Assembly: GCA_964428355.1 (NCBI GenBank)
Contig: CAYRYU010000002.1
Span: 62,001-126,000, forward strand
Length of the DNA: 64,000 nt
Direction: 5' to 3'
Origin: CAYRYU01 sp964428355
Lineage (GTDB): Bacteria > Muiribacteriota > Ozemobacteria > Ozemobacterales > Ozemobacteraceae
The notes under the pieces are model-generated. The model was not told where the DNA came from, did not search any database, and was given only the letters and a program-made list of their open reading frames with translations. How positions within the stretch are numbered: the stretch's first letter is position 1; each line of letters opens with the position of its first letter. Positions 8,849 to 17,671 of this stretch are shown here, piece by piece. The position numbers were made by a program, and so were the translations under genes.

Positions 8849-9775
8849 ATGATCGACAAGGGATTCTTCAGCAAACTTCACAAGAGCCTCGACCCGCAGC
8901 GGAAATGCCGGGTTTCGGTTCCCGTCGCCCAGGACGAGGCCTGCGCTTTCGCCATCTGCGAAGGAGTGAAGAAGGGCGTGGTGGGTGCAACCCTTTTCGG
9001 AAACCCGGATGAAATTCGGCAAATGTACGGGGAAGCAGCATCCCAACCCGGGGTTGAGATCGTTCCCGAGTCCGATGTGGCGGAGGCCTCCCGCAAGGCG
9101 GTCGCATGGGTCCGGGAAGGCAAGGCCGACATTCTCATGAAAGGCCTGGTTCCGACATCGGTATTCCTCAAGGCGGTACTCCATTCCAAGGACGGGCTGA
9201 AAAAGAATCCGCTCCTTTCCCATCTGACCTTTTTCGAAGCGGAAAAGATCCGGGGAATGAAAATCCTGACGGATGTGGCAATCAACATCTCACCCGATGC
9301 CGATGCGCTTGGAAAGATGGTCCTCAATGCGGTTGAGGCGTTCCGGTCTTTTTCCGACCGCACACCCCGCGTCGGGATCCTGGCGGCGAACGAGAAAGTC
9401 TCCGAAAAGATGCCCTCCACCACCCTTGCCAAGTCAGTCGCGGATCAGTTCAGGGATCGCACGGACGTCATCGTCGAAGGTCCCATCGCCCTGGACCTGG
9501 GGGTAAGCCCCGAATCCGCGAAGATCAAGAAATACGGCGGGAAGATCCAGGGAAACGCCGACATCCTCGTGGTTCCGCGGATCGAGACCGGAAATGTGAT
9601 GTACAAATCGCTTCAGTATTACGTCCATGCCGACATGGGCGGAGTGGTTTTCGGCGCCCGATGCCCGATCGTCCTGACCTCCCGCGCGGACGACAACGAA
9701 ACCAAGTTCAACTCCCTCCTGCTTGCGGTTGTACTCTGGCAAAAGGGGATCGACGCAAAGGAGGCACACAGATGA
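8849..9775 (+). CDS. ptb: Phosphate butyryltransferase
   Basis: Exchanges CoA for phosphate on butyryl- or branched acyl-CoA, making the substrate for butyrate kinase. The 308-residue protein belongs to the phosphate acetyl/butyryltransferase family: RKAVAWVREGKADILMKG near residue 73, DVAINISPD, VEGPIALDLG and the C-terminal VVFGARCPIVLTSRADD. Its normal length and co-location with buk and leucine dehydrogenase paralogues point to branched-chain acyl-CoA as substrate. It ends in an ATGA overlap with the second leucine dehydrogenase gene. Confidence 0.92.
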   Translation: MIDKGFFSKLHKSLDPQRKCRVSVPVAQDEACAFAICEGVKKGVVGATLFGNPDEIRQMYGEAASQPGVEIVPESDVAEASRKAVAWVREGKADILMKGLVPTSVFLKAVLHSKDGLKKNPLLSHLTFFEAEKIRGMKILTDVAINISPDADALGKMVLNAVEAFRSFSDRTPRVGILAANEKVSEKMPSTTLAKSVADQFRDRTDVIVEGPIALDLGVSPESAKIKKYGGKIQGNADILVVPRIETGNVMYKSLQYYVHADMGGVVFGARCPIVLTSRADDNETKFNSLLLAVVLWQKGIDAKEAHR

Positions 9776-10848
9776 GCATTCTCGATGCGATGGTCCGGGA
9801 GGATTTTGAGGAGATCCTTTTCTGCCACGACGAGTTGGCGAAGTTGCGTGGGATCATAGGCATCCACAACACCACGCTGGGGCCGGCGATGGGAGGGCTC
9901 CGTGTTCGGCCATATGAATCGGAAGCAGCAGCGCTCGAAGATCTCCTGCGGATGGGGAAGTCGATGACCCTCAAAGCCTCCGCCGCCGGCCTCAACCTGG
10001 GGGGGGGATACGCGGTGATAATCTGCGACCCGCAGAAGGACAAGACCGAAGGCATGTTGAGAGCTTTCGGCCGGAATGTCGAGAGCCTCGGGGGCCGCTT
10101 CTACGTTGCCGAGGACGTCGGATCCACGGTCGAGGACATGGAAACGATCGCCCAGGAGACGTCATTCGTTGCCGGGATCGGGAAACCCCGTGGAGGAAGC
10201 GGCAACCCTGCTCTGAAAGCAAGTTTCGGAGTCTTGCGGGGAATTCAGGCTTGTCTAGGTGGGGTTTTTGGCGATCCAAACCTCCGGGGGCGAACCGTGG
10301 CCATCCAGGGAGTAGGTGCAGTCGGCGGGGAGCTTGCCCGCCTGCTGGTCGAGGAAGGGGCACGTGTGCTCGTCGCCGACCGGGATCCCAGGAAGATCGA
10401 GAAACTGAAAACCCTCTTCCACGTGGAGGAGGTTTCCTGCGAGAAGATTCACAGCGTCCCCTGTGATGTATTCTCACCCTGCGCCCTTGGAGGAACGCTG
10501 ACGGAAAGCGTGGTTGATGAGCTCAAGGCCCGCATCGTTGCAGGCTCCGCCAACAACCAACTCGCGTCCGAACAGGTAGGCAACCATCTCTTCGCAAGGG
10601 GAATCATCTATGCCCCCGATTTCGTTGTCAATGCCGGTGGCTTGATCAACGTCGCGGAGGAGTTGAGCGGGTACGACGAATCGACCGCAAACCACCGAAT
10701 CGGAAAACTCTTCCACTCCATCGACACGATTCTCCGGATCTCCCGGGAAAGAAAGATCCCCACTCACGTTGCCGCTCACGAGATGGCCCTGGAAAGGATC
10801 CGCCTGATTCGGGACGTCCGCCGGACTTTCCTCCCGTCGCAACATTAG
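9772..10848 (+). CDS. Leucine dehydrogenase paralogue 2
   Basis: A 358-residue leucine-dehydrogenase family protein, closer to Bacillus LeuDH than the copy at 2329 (IHNTTLGPAMGGLR, AAGLNLGGG, AEDVG, QGVGAVGG, PDFVVNAGGLINVAEE). Lys68 and the catalytic Asp115 are present, but the catalytic Lys80 of the GGGK motif is Tyr80 (codon TAC). The first gene of this operon shows the reverse pattern (Lys80 kept, Lys68 lost). The ATG at 9772 overlaps the ptb stop and is preceded by AAAGGAGG. It could be an enzyme with changed chemistry, an inactive partner, or part of a mixed oligomer. Confidence 0.84.
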   Translation: MSILDAMVREDFEEILFCHDELAKLRGIIGIHNTTLGPAMGGLRVRPYESEAAALEDLLRMGKSMTLKASAAGLNLGGGYAVIICDPQKDKTEGMLRAFGRNVESLGGRFYVAEDVGSTVEDMETIAQETSFVAGIGKPRGGSGNPALKASFGVLRGIQACLGGVFGDPNLRGRTVAIQGVGAVGGELARLLVEEGARVLVADRDPRKIEKLKTLFHVEEVSCEKIHSVPCDVFSPCALGGTLTESVVDELKARIVAGSANNQLASEQVGNHLFARGIIYAPDFVVNAGGLINVAEELSGYDESTANHRIGKLFHSIDTILRISRERKIPTHVAAHEMALERIRLIRDVRRTFLPSQH

Positions 10849-10877
10849 AAAAAGGCATTTGGCCGGAATGAGGGAAA

Positions 10878-11489
10878 ATGGCTCAGTCTAGACTCCCCAA
10901 TGTGAACCAGACCGTCACCTTCGCCCAGGGACAGGTTCCCGATATAATTAAAAAGCTGGAGCAGTTCTTCAACGTCGCCCTGTCCCTTCGGTCGAACTCC
11001 GGCGAAGTGGTAGTCAAGACCGACTACTTCTACGGCCCTTGCTGCATCCTTCGAGGAACGGAGCGCGGCAGGGTGCGTTGCCGGAAAACCTACAAGAACA
11101 TCGAGGACCGACTGCTGCGCCGAAAAGTCCCTTTCGTGAACATCTGCTACGCCGGGTTCCTCGTTTTCGCGGTTCCCCTCGATTTCCGTGGAGAGATGGT
11201 CGGCACCCTTCTCGGGTCCCAGATCCTTCCAATGCGGGTGAATTCGAAGTTCGAGCTCGAGGCATTCTTTGGACACACCCTAGCCGCCCTGGGAATCCAG
11301 GACGAAGACGCATTCTACCGCAGTTTCTCGAGGGTGAAGACCATGCAGCCCGATTTTCAGCGGCTTTCTTTCATGCAGTTCCTGCAGCAGATCGGAGACC
11401 ACTTCACCAACATGGCCTACACCGGGAAAACCTGGGACGAGTTTTTCAAGGAAATGAAATCCCAGGCCCGCGGTTTCGGAAAGTTCTGA
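10878..11489 (+). CDS. Stand-alone PocR sensory-domain protein
   Basis: A 203-residue soluble protein that is almost wholly a PocR-type ligand-binding domain. Evidence is the segment GPCCILRGTERGRVRCRKTY around residues 53-72 and the following CYAGF and FRGEMVGTLLGSQIL. In known proteins this domain is usually fused to AraC-type DNA-binding or histidine kinase modules and binds small organic molecules. Here no output domain is present. The stop overlaps the start of the amidohydrolase (TGATG), so the two are co-expressed. Family assignment is by pattern recognition only. Confidence 0.68.
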   Translation: MAQSRLPNVNQTVTFAQGQVPDIIKKLEQFFNVALSLRSNSGEVVVKTDYFYGPCCILRGTERGRVRCRKTYKNIEDRLLRRKVPFVNICYAGFLVFAVPLDFRGEMVGTLLGSQILPMRVNSKFELEAFFGHTLAALGIQDEDAFYRSFSRVKTMQPDFQRLSFMQFLQQIGDHFTNMAYTGKTWDEFFKEMKSQARGFGKF

Positions 11490-12724
11490 TGGTAAAGGTT
11501 TTCCGAAACGGCCGGATCCTCGGTCCATCAGGTCAATTGAAGGAAGGGACTCTTATCGTCACGGGCGAAACGATCACGGGGTTGTTTCCTCCCGATCATG
11601 TGGTGTCCATTCCTGTCGACTTCGAGATCGACCTCCAGGGAAAGCTGGTCTTCCCCGGTTTGATCAATGGCCATGACCACCTCTACGACACCTTCTGGCC
11701 CCCCTTCGGAAACGGGCCTCACGACAGTTGGCATTCCTGGGAGGAAGGGTTCAAGGCAAGCGAATGGTATCCTCGGAAACAAGCGCTTTCCGTGACCGAT
11801 CTCTATTCGCTTGGAATGTACCGGAACTGCGTTTCGGGAGTCACGATGGCGATCGACCACTTCCCCCGTGAAATATCGAACACCTTCGCCGGGAAATCCC
11901 TTGTTGGCCTACTTGAGAATTTTTTCCTTTCGCATTCCGCGTCGGGTTTCGCACCTCCTTGGGGCCAGGGAATCAGAGAAGAATTCCGCCAGTCCCGGGG
12001 TCTCGTTCCATTCATCATTCATGCCGGGGAGGGCAGGATCAAGGAGATTCAGGAAGAGATCGACCAACTGAACAAGCAGGGAGCGATAGCAGAAAACACG
12101 GTCCTGATCAACTGCTGCCACGTTTCCCCCGCCGATCTCGAGATCATCTCGAGCCGGAAGGCGTCGATCGTCTGGTGCCCCGAATCCTGCCAATTCACCT
12201 TCCATGCCCAACCCCCGATCGGAAAGATCCTGGATCTGGGAATCCCTCTCGCTCTTGGCACCGATAGTTCCCTCCGGGGGAGTATCAACCTCTTCGAAAC
12301 CCTGCGGGCAGCCCGAAGATATGCAAACGAGGCTCTCCCGGGACGAATTTCCAATCTCGATCTGGTGAGCATGGTGACCACCTCCCCCGCAAGGATCTTC
12401 TCCCTAGGGAAAACCCACGGAGCCATAGAGGCGGGCAAGATCGCGGACCTCCTCATCTTCGAGGATTCCCGCCGCGATCCCTTCGAAAGCTTTCTGGAAC
12501 TGACCCCGGGCGCGGTTTCGCTTCTTCTGCACAGAGGCCGCCCGGTCTATGGAGACGAGTCGTTCAAGCATCTCTGCGCGGCTGACCCGTCCCAGTTCTC
12601 CGAGGCTCTTCTCGCGGGCCACCCCAAGATTTTCCACGGGAATCCCCTTCACCTGCTCGATCGAATCCGCCAAAAAATGGGGACCGAACAGGAGTTCCCT
12701 TTCCTTCCCCTCTTCGAGGAATGA
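11489..12724 (+). CDS. Amidohydrolase family protein (cytosine/adenosine deaminase-like)
   Basis: A 411-residue metal-dependent hydrolase. It has the amidohydrolase layout: N-terminal beta-sandwich, GHDHLYD (HxH metal ligands) after KLVFPGLIN, a histidine in INCCHVSP, and the catalytic aspartate in LALGTDSSLRGS, with a C-terminal GAIEAGKIADLLIF sandwich. This is the pattern of the TrzN/MTA-SAH deaminase branch. The ATG at 11489 lies in the TGATG overlap with the PocR gene; longer starts would run inside that gene. The substrate is unknown; an aminopurine, guanidino or imidazolone compound is possible. Confidence 0.82.
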   Translation: MVKVFRNGRILGPSGQLKEGTLIVTGETITGLFPPDHVVSIPVDFEIDLQGKLVFPGLINGHDHLYDTFWPPFGNGPHDSWHSWEEGFKASEWYPRKQALSVTDLYSLGMYRNCVSGVTMAIDHFPREISNTFAGKSLVGLLENFFLSHSASGFAPPWGQGIREEFRQSRGLVPFIIHAGEGRIKEIQEEIDQLNKQGAIAENTVLINCCHVSPADLEIISSRKASIVWCPESCQFTFHAQPPIGKILDLGIPLALGTDSSLRGSINLFETLRAARRYANEALPGRISNLDLVSMVTTSPARIFSLGKTHGAIEAGKIADLLIFEDSRRDPFESFLELTPGAVSLLLHRGRPVYGDESFKHLCAADPSQFSEALLAGHPKIFHGNPLHLLDRIRQKMGTEQEFPFLPLFEE

Positions 12725-12780
12725 TCCCGCTCCCGATCTTGAACCGAACGGCTTTGCCAAAACGAATTCCGGAGGACTCC

Positions 12781-15444
12781 ATGAAAAGGTGGTTCTTTCT
12801 GATGATCAACGTCATTTTGCTTGCGGCTGGAACGGCCATGTCCCAGGATCTCCCGGACGAAGGAAACCCAGCCCCGCCCAAAGACCCGGAAACGGTTTCC
12901 CGCCCTCAGGTCGCCTTCTCCTGGGATCCCCTCGTCGTCGAGAAGCTCCCCAACGGGATTACCGTCGTGGTGAAGGAAGTCCACACAGCCCCCCTGGCGG
13001 TCACCGACATCTGGTTCCCGGTCGGGAGCCGGAATGAACCCCAGGCGACGAACGGGATGGCGCATTTTCTAGAGCACACACTTTTCAAGGGAACCCCCCG
13101 GCGCAAGACCGGGGAGATCGCGCGTGAAATCGAGTCTTTCGGAGGGAGGACCAACGCGGGAACCTCGCTCGATTTCACCCATTATTACATTTCCTGCGAG
13201 AGCCGCCACATAATGAAGGCGTTGGAAATCCACGCAGACGTGTTCCGGAACTCAACTCTTGCGACCGAAACGATCGATGCGGAGCGCCCGGTTATAATCG
13301 AGGAGATAAAGCGGGGGGAGGACAACCCCCAGAAGGTTCTTTGGGAAACCCTTCAAGAGACGATCTACTCGCAACATCCCTACCGCCGCCCGACCATCGG
13401 AACACGTGAGACCGTTGGATCGGCGATCACCCGCGACCACATGGCGAGGTTCTTCCACACCTGGTACGTTCCCGCGAACATGACGATCTTCGTCGTCGGT
13501 GATGTAAAGCCCGCCGAGATCGTAGCGAAAGTCAAAGAGTTGTACCAGGACGTTCCCGCCAAGGCTCCTCCGTCGCTGGAGCTTCCCCAGGAACCGGAAC
13601 TCAAGGTTCCCAAGGTGGTTCGCAAGGAGATGGATGTCACCCGTGGTTACCTCAGGCTTGCCTACAGGACGGTTCCCCAATCTTCCGGGGATGACGCGAT
13701 CGGCCTGGATCTCCTTGGGGTCGTCCTTGGCCAGGGTCGAACCAGCCGCCTTTCGATGGCTCTCAAGGAGAACCAGCCGCTTGTCACGCGGATCGCTGCG
13801 GGTCACATGGCTATGACCGACGACGGACTCTTCATGGTAACCGCCGAGTTTGATCCCGTCGACGAGGAGCGGGTAATCACCGGGATCAGGGAGGAGATCA
13901 AGAAGCTCGTCCGTGAGCCGATTCCCGCGGAGGAGCTCCAGAAGGCCAAGGATTTCCTGGAGAATCTGTACGTTCGGCTGGTTGAGACCAACGAAGGCAA
14001 GGCCGAAGCTCTCGGATCAGCCATCATCCACGGCGACATCGGGTATGAGCTCAACTACCTGGCGAAGATGAAGGGCATTTCCGCATCGAGTCTCCAGGTC
14101 CTCGCAAACAAGTTCCTTGCCCAGGACGGCAACGTCCTGGTGATTATCGGCCCGAGGCCAAAGATCGTCCGGTCCGAAACCTCGACGGACCCCAAGGATC
14201 CCGACATCAGGTCCTTCACGCTGGAAAACGGACTGCGGATCATCCACAAGCCCGTTTCCGGGACCGGTCTCGTGGGAGTTTCACTTGCAATCGACGCCGG
14301 AGCCCGACGCGAGCAAGCTGGAAAAATCGGAGTCAGCAACCTTGTCGGAGAGATGCTTTTCAAGGGGACACGTCGCCGGAACGCCCAGAAGATACTTTGG
14401 GACCTCGAATCCATTGGCGCGGAAATGGCGCCATCTTCGGAACCTGATCTTTTCCGCCTCAACCTCAGCAGTCCGGCGGGGAATTTCAGCCAGTCCATGG
14501 AGATTCTCGCCGATGTGATACAGAATCCTTCCTTCCCGCCGGAAGCCTTCGCGATGGAGCAGAAAAAAGTCCTCTCCCGTCTGAAGGCGGTCGAAGACGA
14601 CATGTTCGAGAATACCTGGAAGGTTTTCCATGCCGACCTGTTCAAAGGCCATCCGTATGAACGGTATCCCCTTGGAAACCCCCAGGATGTCCAGAACCTG
14701 ACCTGCGACGATCTTTTCGCCTTCCACATGAACTGGTTCGCCCCCCAGAACATGGTCCTGGCCGTGGTCGGAGATATCTCCGCGAGCGACACGATCAAGA
14801 CCTGCTTCAATTTCCTCGGAGGGATTCCCCCCGTGAAAACCCCTCCGAAGGCTACTGAATCGAATGAGATACGCGCTCCCGGCTCCTTCAAACAGGTCAA
14901 CGACCACCGGGAAAAGGCCCAGGCGATGATGTGTCTCGGGTGGCTCGGACCCAGGATTGGAAACCCCGACTACGCCCCGATGAAGGTGTTGAACGCGATC
15001 CTGGGCGGGGGAATGTCCGCCCGGTTCTTCATGAAGATCCGGAACAAATCTTCCCTTGCATATGCCGTGCAGGGTGTTTTCCCCTCGAGGATGGACGGAG
15101 GGGCCTTTTGCGCCGTAATCGGAACCGACCCGGGGAAAGTGGAGAAGGTCAAGGAGATCATCCTCGGGGAGATCTCGGATATTGCCGCAAACGGAATCCC
15201 CCCCGAGGAACTGGACCGGGCGGTCTCCTATGTATCGGGCCAGTTCGCCCTCGACCATGGAGCCTGCCTGAAGATCGCGAACTATCTCGCATGGTTCGAA
15301 CGGATCGGGGTGGGATACGGATACGACCGGAAGTATCTCCAGGAGGTCAAGGCCGTAACAGTCGAGGATATCAAGAGGGTTGCCCGGCTATATCTCTCCC
15401 CGAAGAATGCCCTGCTTGCGGTGACCGGTCCGAAGATGCAGTAG
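12781..15444 (+). CDS. Secreted M16-family zinc peptidase with tandem M16 units
   Basis: An 887-residue exported peptidase. A signal peptide is visible at residues 1-22 (MKRWFFLMINVILLAAGTAMS). The first M16 unit has the inverted zinc motif HFLEH in NGMAHFLEHTLFKGT, with the distal glutamate in IIEEIKRGEDNP. The second unit, after about residue 480, repeats the fold (GVSNLVGEMLFKGT) without the HxxEH residues, as is normal for the non-catalytic half. GGAGG precedes the ATG at 12781. It likely degrades peptides in the periplasm, which suits a peptide-fermenting life style. Confidence 0.9.
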   Translation: MKRWFFLMINVILLAAGTAMSQDLPDEGNPAPPKDPETVSRPQVAFSWDPLVVEKLPNGITVVVKEVHTAPLAVTDIWFPVGSRNEPQATNGMAHFLEHTLFKGTPRRKTGEIAREIESFGGRTNAGTSLDFTHYYISCESRHIMKALEIHADVFRNSTLATETIDAERPVIIEEIKRGEDNPQKVLWETLQETIYSQHPYRRPTIGTRETVGSAITRDHMARFFHTWYVPANMTIFVVGDVKPAEIVAKVKELYQDVPAKAPPSLELPQEPELKVPKVVRKEMDVTRGYLRLAYRTVPQSSGDDAIGLDLLGVVLGQGRTSRLSMALKENQPLVTRIAAGHMAMTDDGLFMVTAEFDPVDEERVITGIREEIKKLVREPIPAEELQKAKDFLENLYVRLVETNEGKAEALGSAIIHGDIGYELNYLAKMKGISASSLQVLANKFLAQDGNVLVIIGPRPKIVRSETSTDPKDPDIRSFTLENGLRIIHKPVSGTGLVGVSLAIDAGARREQAGKIGVSNLVGEMLFKGTRRRNAQKILWDLESIGAEMAPSSEPDLFRLNLSSPAGNFSQSMEILADVIQNPSFPPEAFAMEQKKVLSRLKAVEDDMFENTWKVFHADLFKGHPYERYPLGNPQDVQNLTCDDLFAFHMNWFAPQNMVLAVVGDISASDTIKTCFNFLGGIPPVKTPPKATESNEIRAPGSFKQVNDHREKAQAMMCLGWLGPRIGNPDYAPMKVLNAILGGGMSARFFMKIRNKSSLAYAVQGVFPSRMDGGAFCAVIGTDPGKVEKVKEIILGEISDIAANGIPPEELDRAVSYVSGQFALDHGACLKIANYLAWFERIGVGYGYDRKYLQEVKAVTVEDIKRVARLYLSPKNALLAVTGPKMQ

Positions 15445-15452
15445 GGTTTTCC

Positions 15453-17492
15453 GTGGGCTCACCCCCGCCTTTTTTCGTTCCCGGGAAGATCCTGGCACCA
15501 TATCTTCAACGTGTCCGGGCAGAATACCTTGACGCTCGGTTCGATGCCCTGAAGGTTCTGGGGTGCCTTCACCGGATAGATGCGGTTTCGACGATTCTCG
15601 TGGCGGGTCATGGCTGGCTGGGAGCGACATTTTCCTGCATGGACATCCTGGCGAGCCTCTATCACCGGTACATTCCCGATCCCCTTCTGCCCGTGGAAAA
15701 AAGGAGCTCCCTCGTTCTTTCCAAGGGCCATGGGGTCGTCGCACAATATGCGGTCCTTTCGTCGTTGGGGGCCTTCCCGGGTGATCTCTTGAAGGAATAC
15801 AAGAACCCGGTGGGACTTCCCGCACATTGTGACCGGCTCATCCCCGGGATCGATTCGGACAGCGGATCCCTTGGGCAAGGTCTTTCCAAGGGAATCGGCA
15901 TGGCGATGAGGAACCGCGAGGAAGGCCTTGACTTCCTCTGTTTCGTCCTCCTTGGTGACGGAGAGCTTCAGGAAGGGCAGGTTTTCGAGTCGCTCCTTAC
16001 ACTGGCGAAATGGAATCCCCCGGGCCTCGTTCCGATCGTCGACCGGAACTTCCTCCAGTCGGACAGCCGCACCGGGGACATCAAGGATGCGAGGGACTGG
16101 ACCCAGGTTTTCCAGGGAATCGGCCTTTCGGTGCACACGATCGACGGGCACTCTCCCCGCGCGATCATTGGCGCGGTCGAGGAGTGCAGGCTTTCTGGCA
16201 GGCCTTCGATCATCCTCGCAGACACGGAGAAGGGTTTCGGCGCGTCCGTCACCCGAATGCCGCAGGAAACCCCCCGACGGAAAGGAATCTGGCATGCCAA
16301 GGTCCCCAATCGGGATGAGTATCTCGCAATCGTCGGTGAACTCGTCGAATCATCCGGTGATCCTGGCGCGAAGGTGGCGTTCTCGGAATACCTGCGGTCC
16401 CTGGAATCGGCAGGATCAGAAATGGTCGAAGAGATATCCGGGGAACGGGCATCCCAAGCCGCTGTCCCCGTCATTGGCCCGGTTTTTGAGCCGGTTTCCG
16501 GCCTGTTCACTTCGCCACCTCTTTCCCCGGCCACGGGAGATGCGTTCGGCCGGTTTCTGGCATCCAAAGGTGACCGGTGGCCGGAGATCCGGGTCCTGAA
16601 CGCGGATCTCGAGAAATCTTGCAGACTGGGGGCATTCGCGGCCCGATTCCCCGACCGGTTCCTCGAGGTTGGGATCAGCGAACAGGATATGGTCTCGATT
16701 GCGGGCGGAATCGCCTTGCGGGGGGGGATTCCCGTTGTCAACACCTACGCTTCTTTCCTGAAACGTGCTTTCGATCAGATTTTCTGCCTTTTCGCCGAGG
16801 GGCTTCCCGTGATCATCGCAGGACATTACGCCGGTCTCGACTACCATTCCGACGGAAAGACGCACCAGTCGCTGAACGACATCGGCTTCATGCGTACCGT
16901 TGGGGATATCGAGGTCTACGAGCCATTCGGGGAAGAGGACACCGCAGCGATCCTGGAGGAGGTCCTTGCAGGCTTGAGACGTGATTGGGCGGAAAAGCGG
17001 AAGAGCCGCCCTGCGTATATCCGCCTCCACCGCTCTCCCCCGGGGTTCGGGGTCCCCCCCTTGCCCACAGATTGGACGCCGGGGTTGCCGATCGTTTTTC
17101 CCGGCCCCTCGGAAAAGCGCAGGACAAGGCTCTACGTCGCATCGGGCCATTTTCTCGGATCCGCTCTCGCCATCCAAAAAAGGCTTGCAAGGCTTGGGAA
17201 ATCGGTGGATATCGTCGGGATCGATTCGTTCCAGGATCCCCGCGGGGCCCTTCGGAAACTGCTCCAGGATGGGCAAACCGCAATCGTTCTTGAAAGTCAC
17301 CAGAGGACTGGAGGTCTCCTGGCCTTCCTGACATCCCTGGTATCCCGGGAGTTTTCCTGGTTCGGTCCGGAAACCCTTTCCCCATGCACTCGCAGCTTCC
17401 CGGACCTCCTCGCCTTCCATGCCCTCGACGAAGAGACGCTTTTCCGGCGCACCGAAGAGGTGGTTTCCCGGAAACCCCGTGAGTCGTCGTGA
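15453..17492 (+). CDS. tkt: Transketolase (full-length, single chain)
   Basis: Thiamine-diphosphate enzyme of the non-oxidative pentose phosphate pathway. The 679-residue protein has the N-terminal TPP domain (SKGHGVVAQYAVL, GDGELQEGQ followed by DRN) and the C-terminal half with LEVGISEQDMVSIAGGIALRGG and the AGHYAGLDYHSDGKTHQ segment. The GTG at 15453, nine bases after the M16 stop, gives normal length; reading further upstream only enters the peptidase gene in another frame. A 1-deoxyxylulose-5-phosphate synthase is less likely given the domain spacing. Confidence 0.85.
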   Translation: MGSPPPFFVPGKILAPYLQRVRAEYLDARFDALKVLGCLHRIDAVSTILVAGHGWLGATFSCMDILASLYHRYIPDPLLPVEKRSSLVLSKGHGVVAQYAVLSSLGAFPGDLLKEYKNPVGLPAHCDRLIPGIDSDSGSLGQGLSKGIGMAMRNREEGLDFLCFVLLGDGELQEGQVFESLLTLAKWNPPGLVPIVDRNFLQSDSRTGDIKDARDWTQVFQGIGLSVHTIDGHSPRAIIGAVEECRLSGRPSIILADTEKGFGASVTRMPQETPRRKGIWHAKVPNRDEYLAIVGELVESSGDPGAKVAFSEYLRSLESAGSEMVEEISGERASQAAVPVIGPVFEPVSGLFTSPPLSPATGDAFGRFLASKGDRWPEIRVLNADLEKSCRLGAFAARFPDRFLEVGISEQDMVSIAGGIALRGGIPVVNTYASFLKRAFDQIFCLFAEGLPVIIAGHYAGLDYHSDGKTHQSLNDIGFMRTVGDIEVYEPFGEEDTAAILEEVLAGLRRDWAEKRKSRPAYIRLHRSPPGFGVPPLPTDWTPGLPIVFPGPSEKRRTRLYVASGHFLGSALAIQKRLARLGKSVDIVGIDSFQDPRGALRKLLQDGQTAIVLESHQRTGGLLAFLTSLVSREFSWFGPETLSPCTRSFPDLLAFHALDEETLFRRTEEVVSRKPRESS

Positions 17493-17522
17493 CGTTCGGG
17501 AAGGCAAAAACGGAACCCGCCA

Positions 17523-17551
17523 TTGCATATTCCGTTGCCGCATGGTAACAT
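17523..17551 (+). promoter_or_regulatory. Promoter of tRNA-Val
   Basis: TTGCAT (17523-17528), a 17-base spacer and TAACAT (17546-17551). The tRNA begins nine bases after the -10 box, as expected for a stable RNA promoter. Confidence 0.6.
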
Positions 17552-17560
17552 GATGGGGAT

Positions 17561-17632
17561 GGGCACTTGGCTCAGTGGAAGAGCATCGCCTTCACACGGC
17601 GGGGGTCACAGGTTCAAATCCTGTAGTGCCCA
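17561..17632 (+). tRNA. tRNA-Val (anticodon CAC)
   Basis: A complete cloverleaf can be drawn. The acceptor stem is GGGCACT (17561-17567) with AGTGCCC (17625-17631) and discriminator A. The D-arm is GCTC/GAGC, the anticodon stem TCGCC/GGCGG has the loop TTCACAC (anticodon CAC, reading GTG), and the T-arm is ACAGG-TTCAAAT-CCTGT. No 3' CCA is encoded, so CCA must be added by the nucleotidyltransferase. It sits in a 179-base gap between transketolase and the DsbA-like gene. Confidence 0.95.
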
Positions 17633-17671
17633 TTCCTTTTTTCACCCGTTTTAAACCGATTGGGAGTTTCT

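Noticed and set aside
14931..15452. Long open frame extending the transketolase upstream
   Set aside because: It lies wholly inside the M16 peptidase gene in another frame; the GTG at 15453 gives a normal transketolase length.
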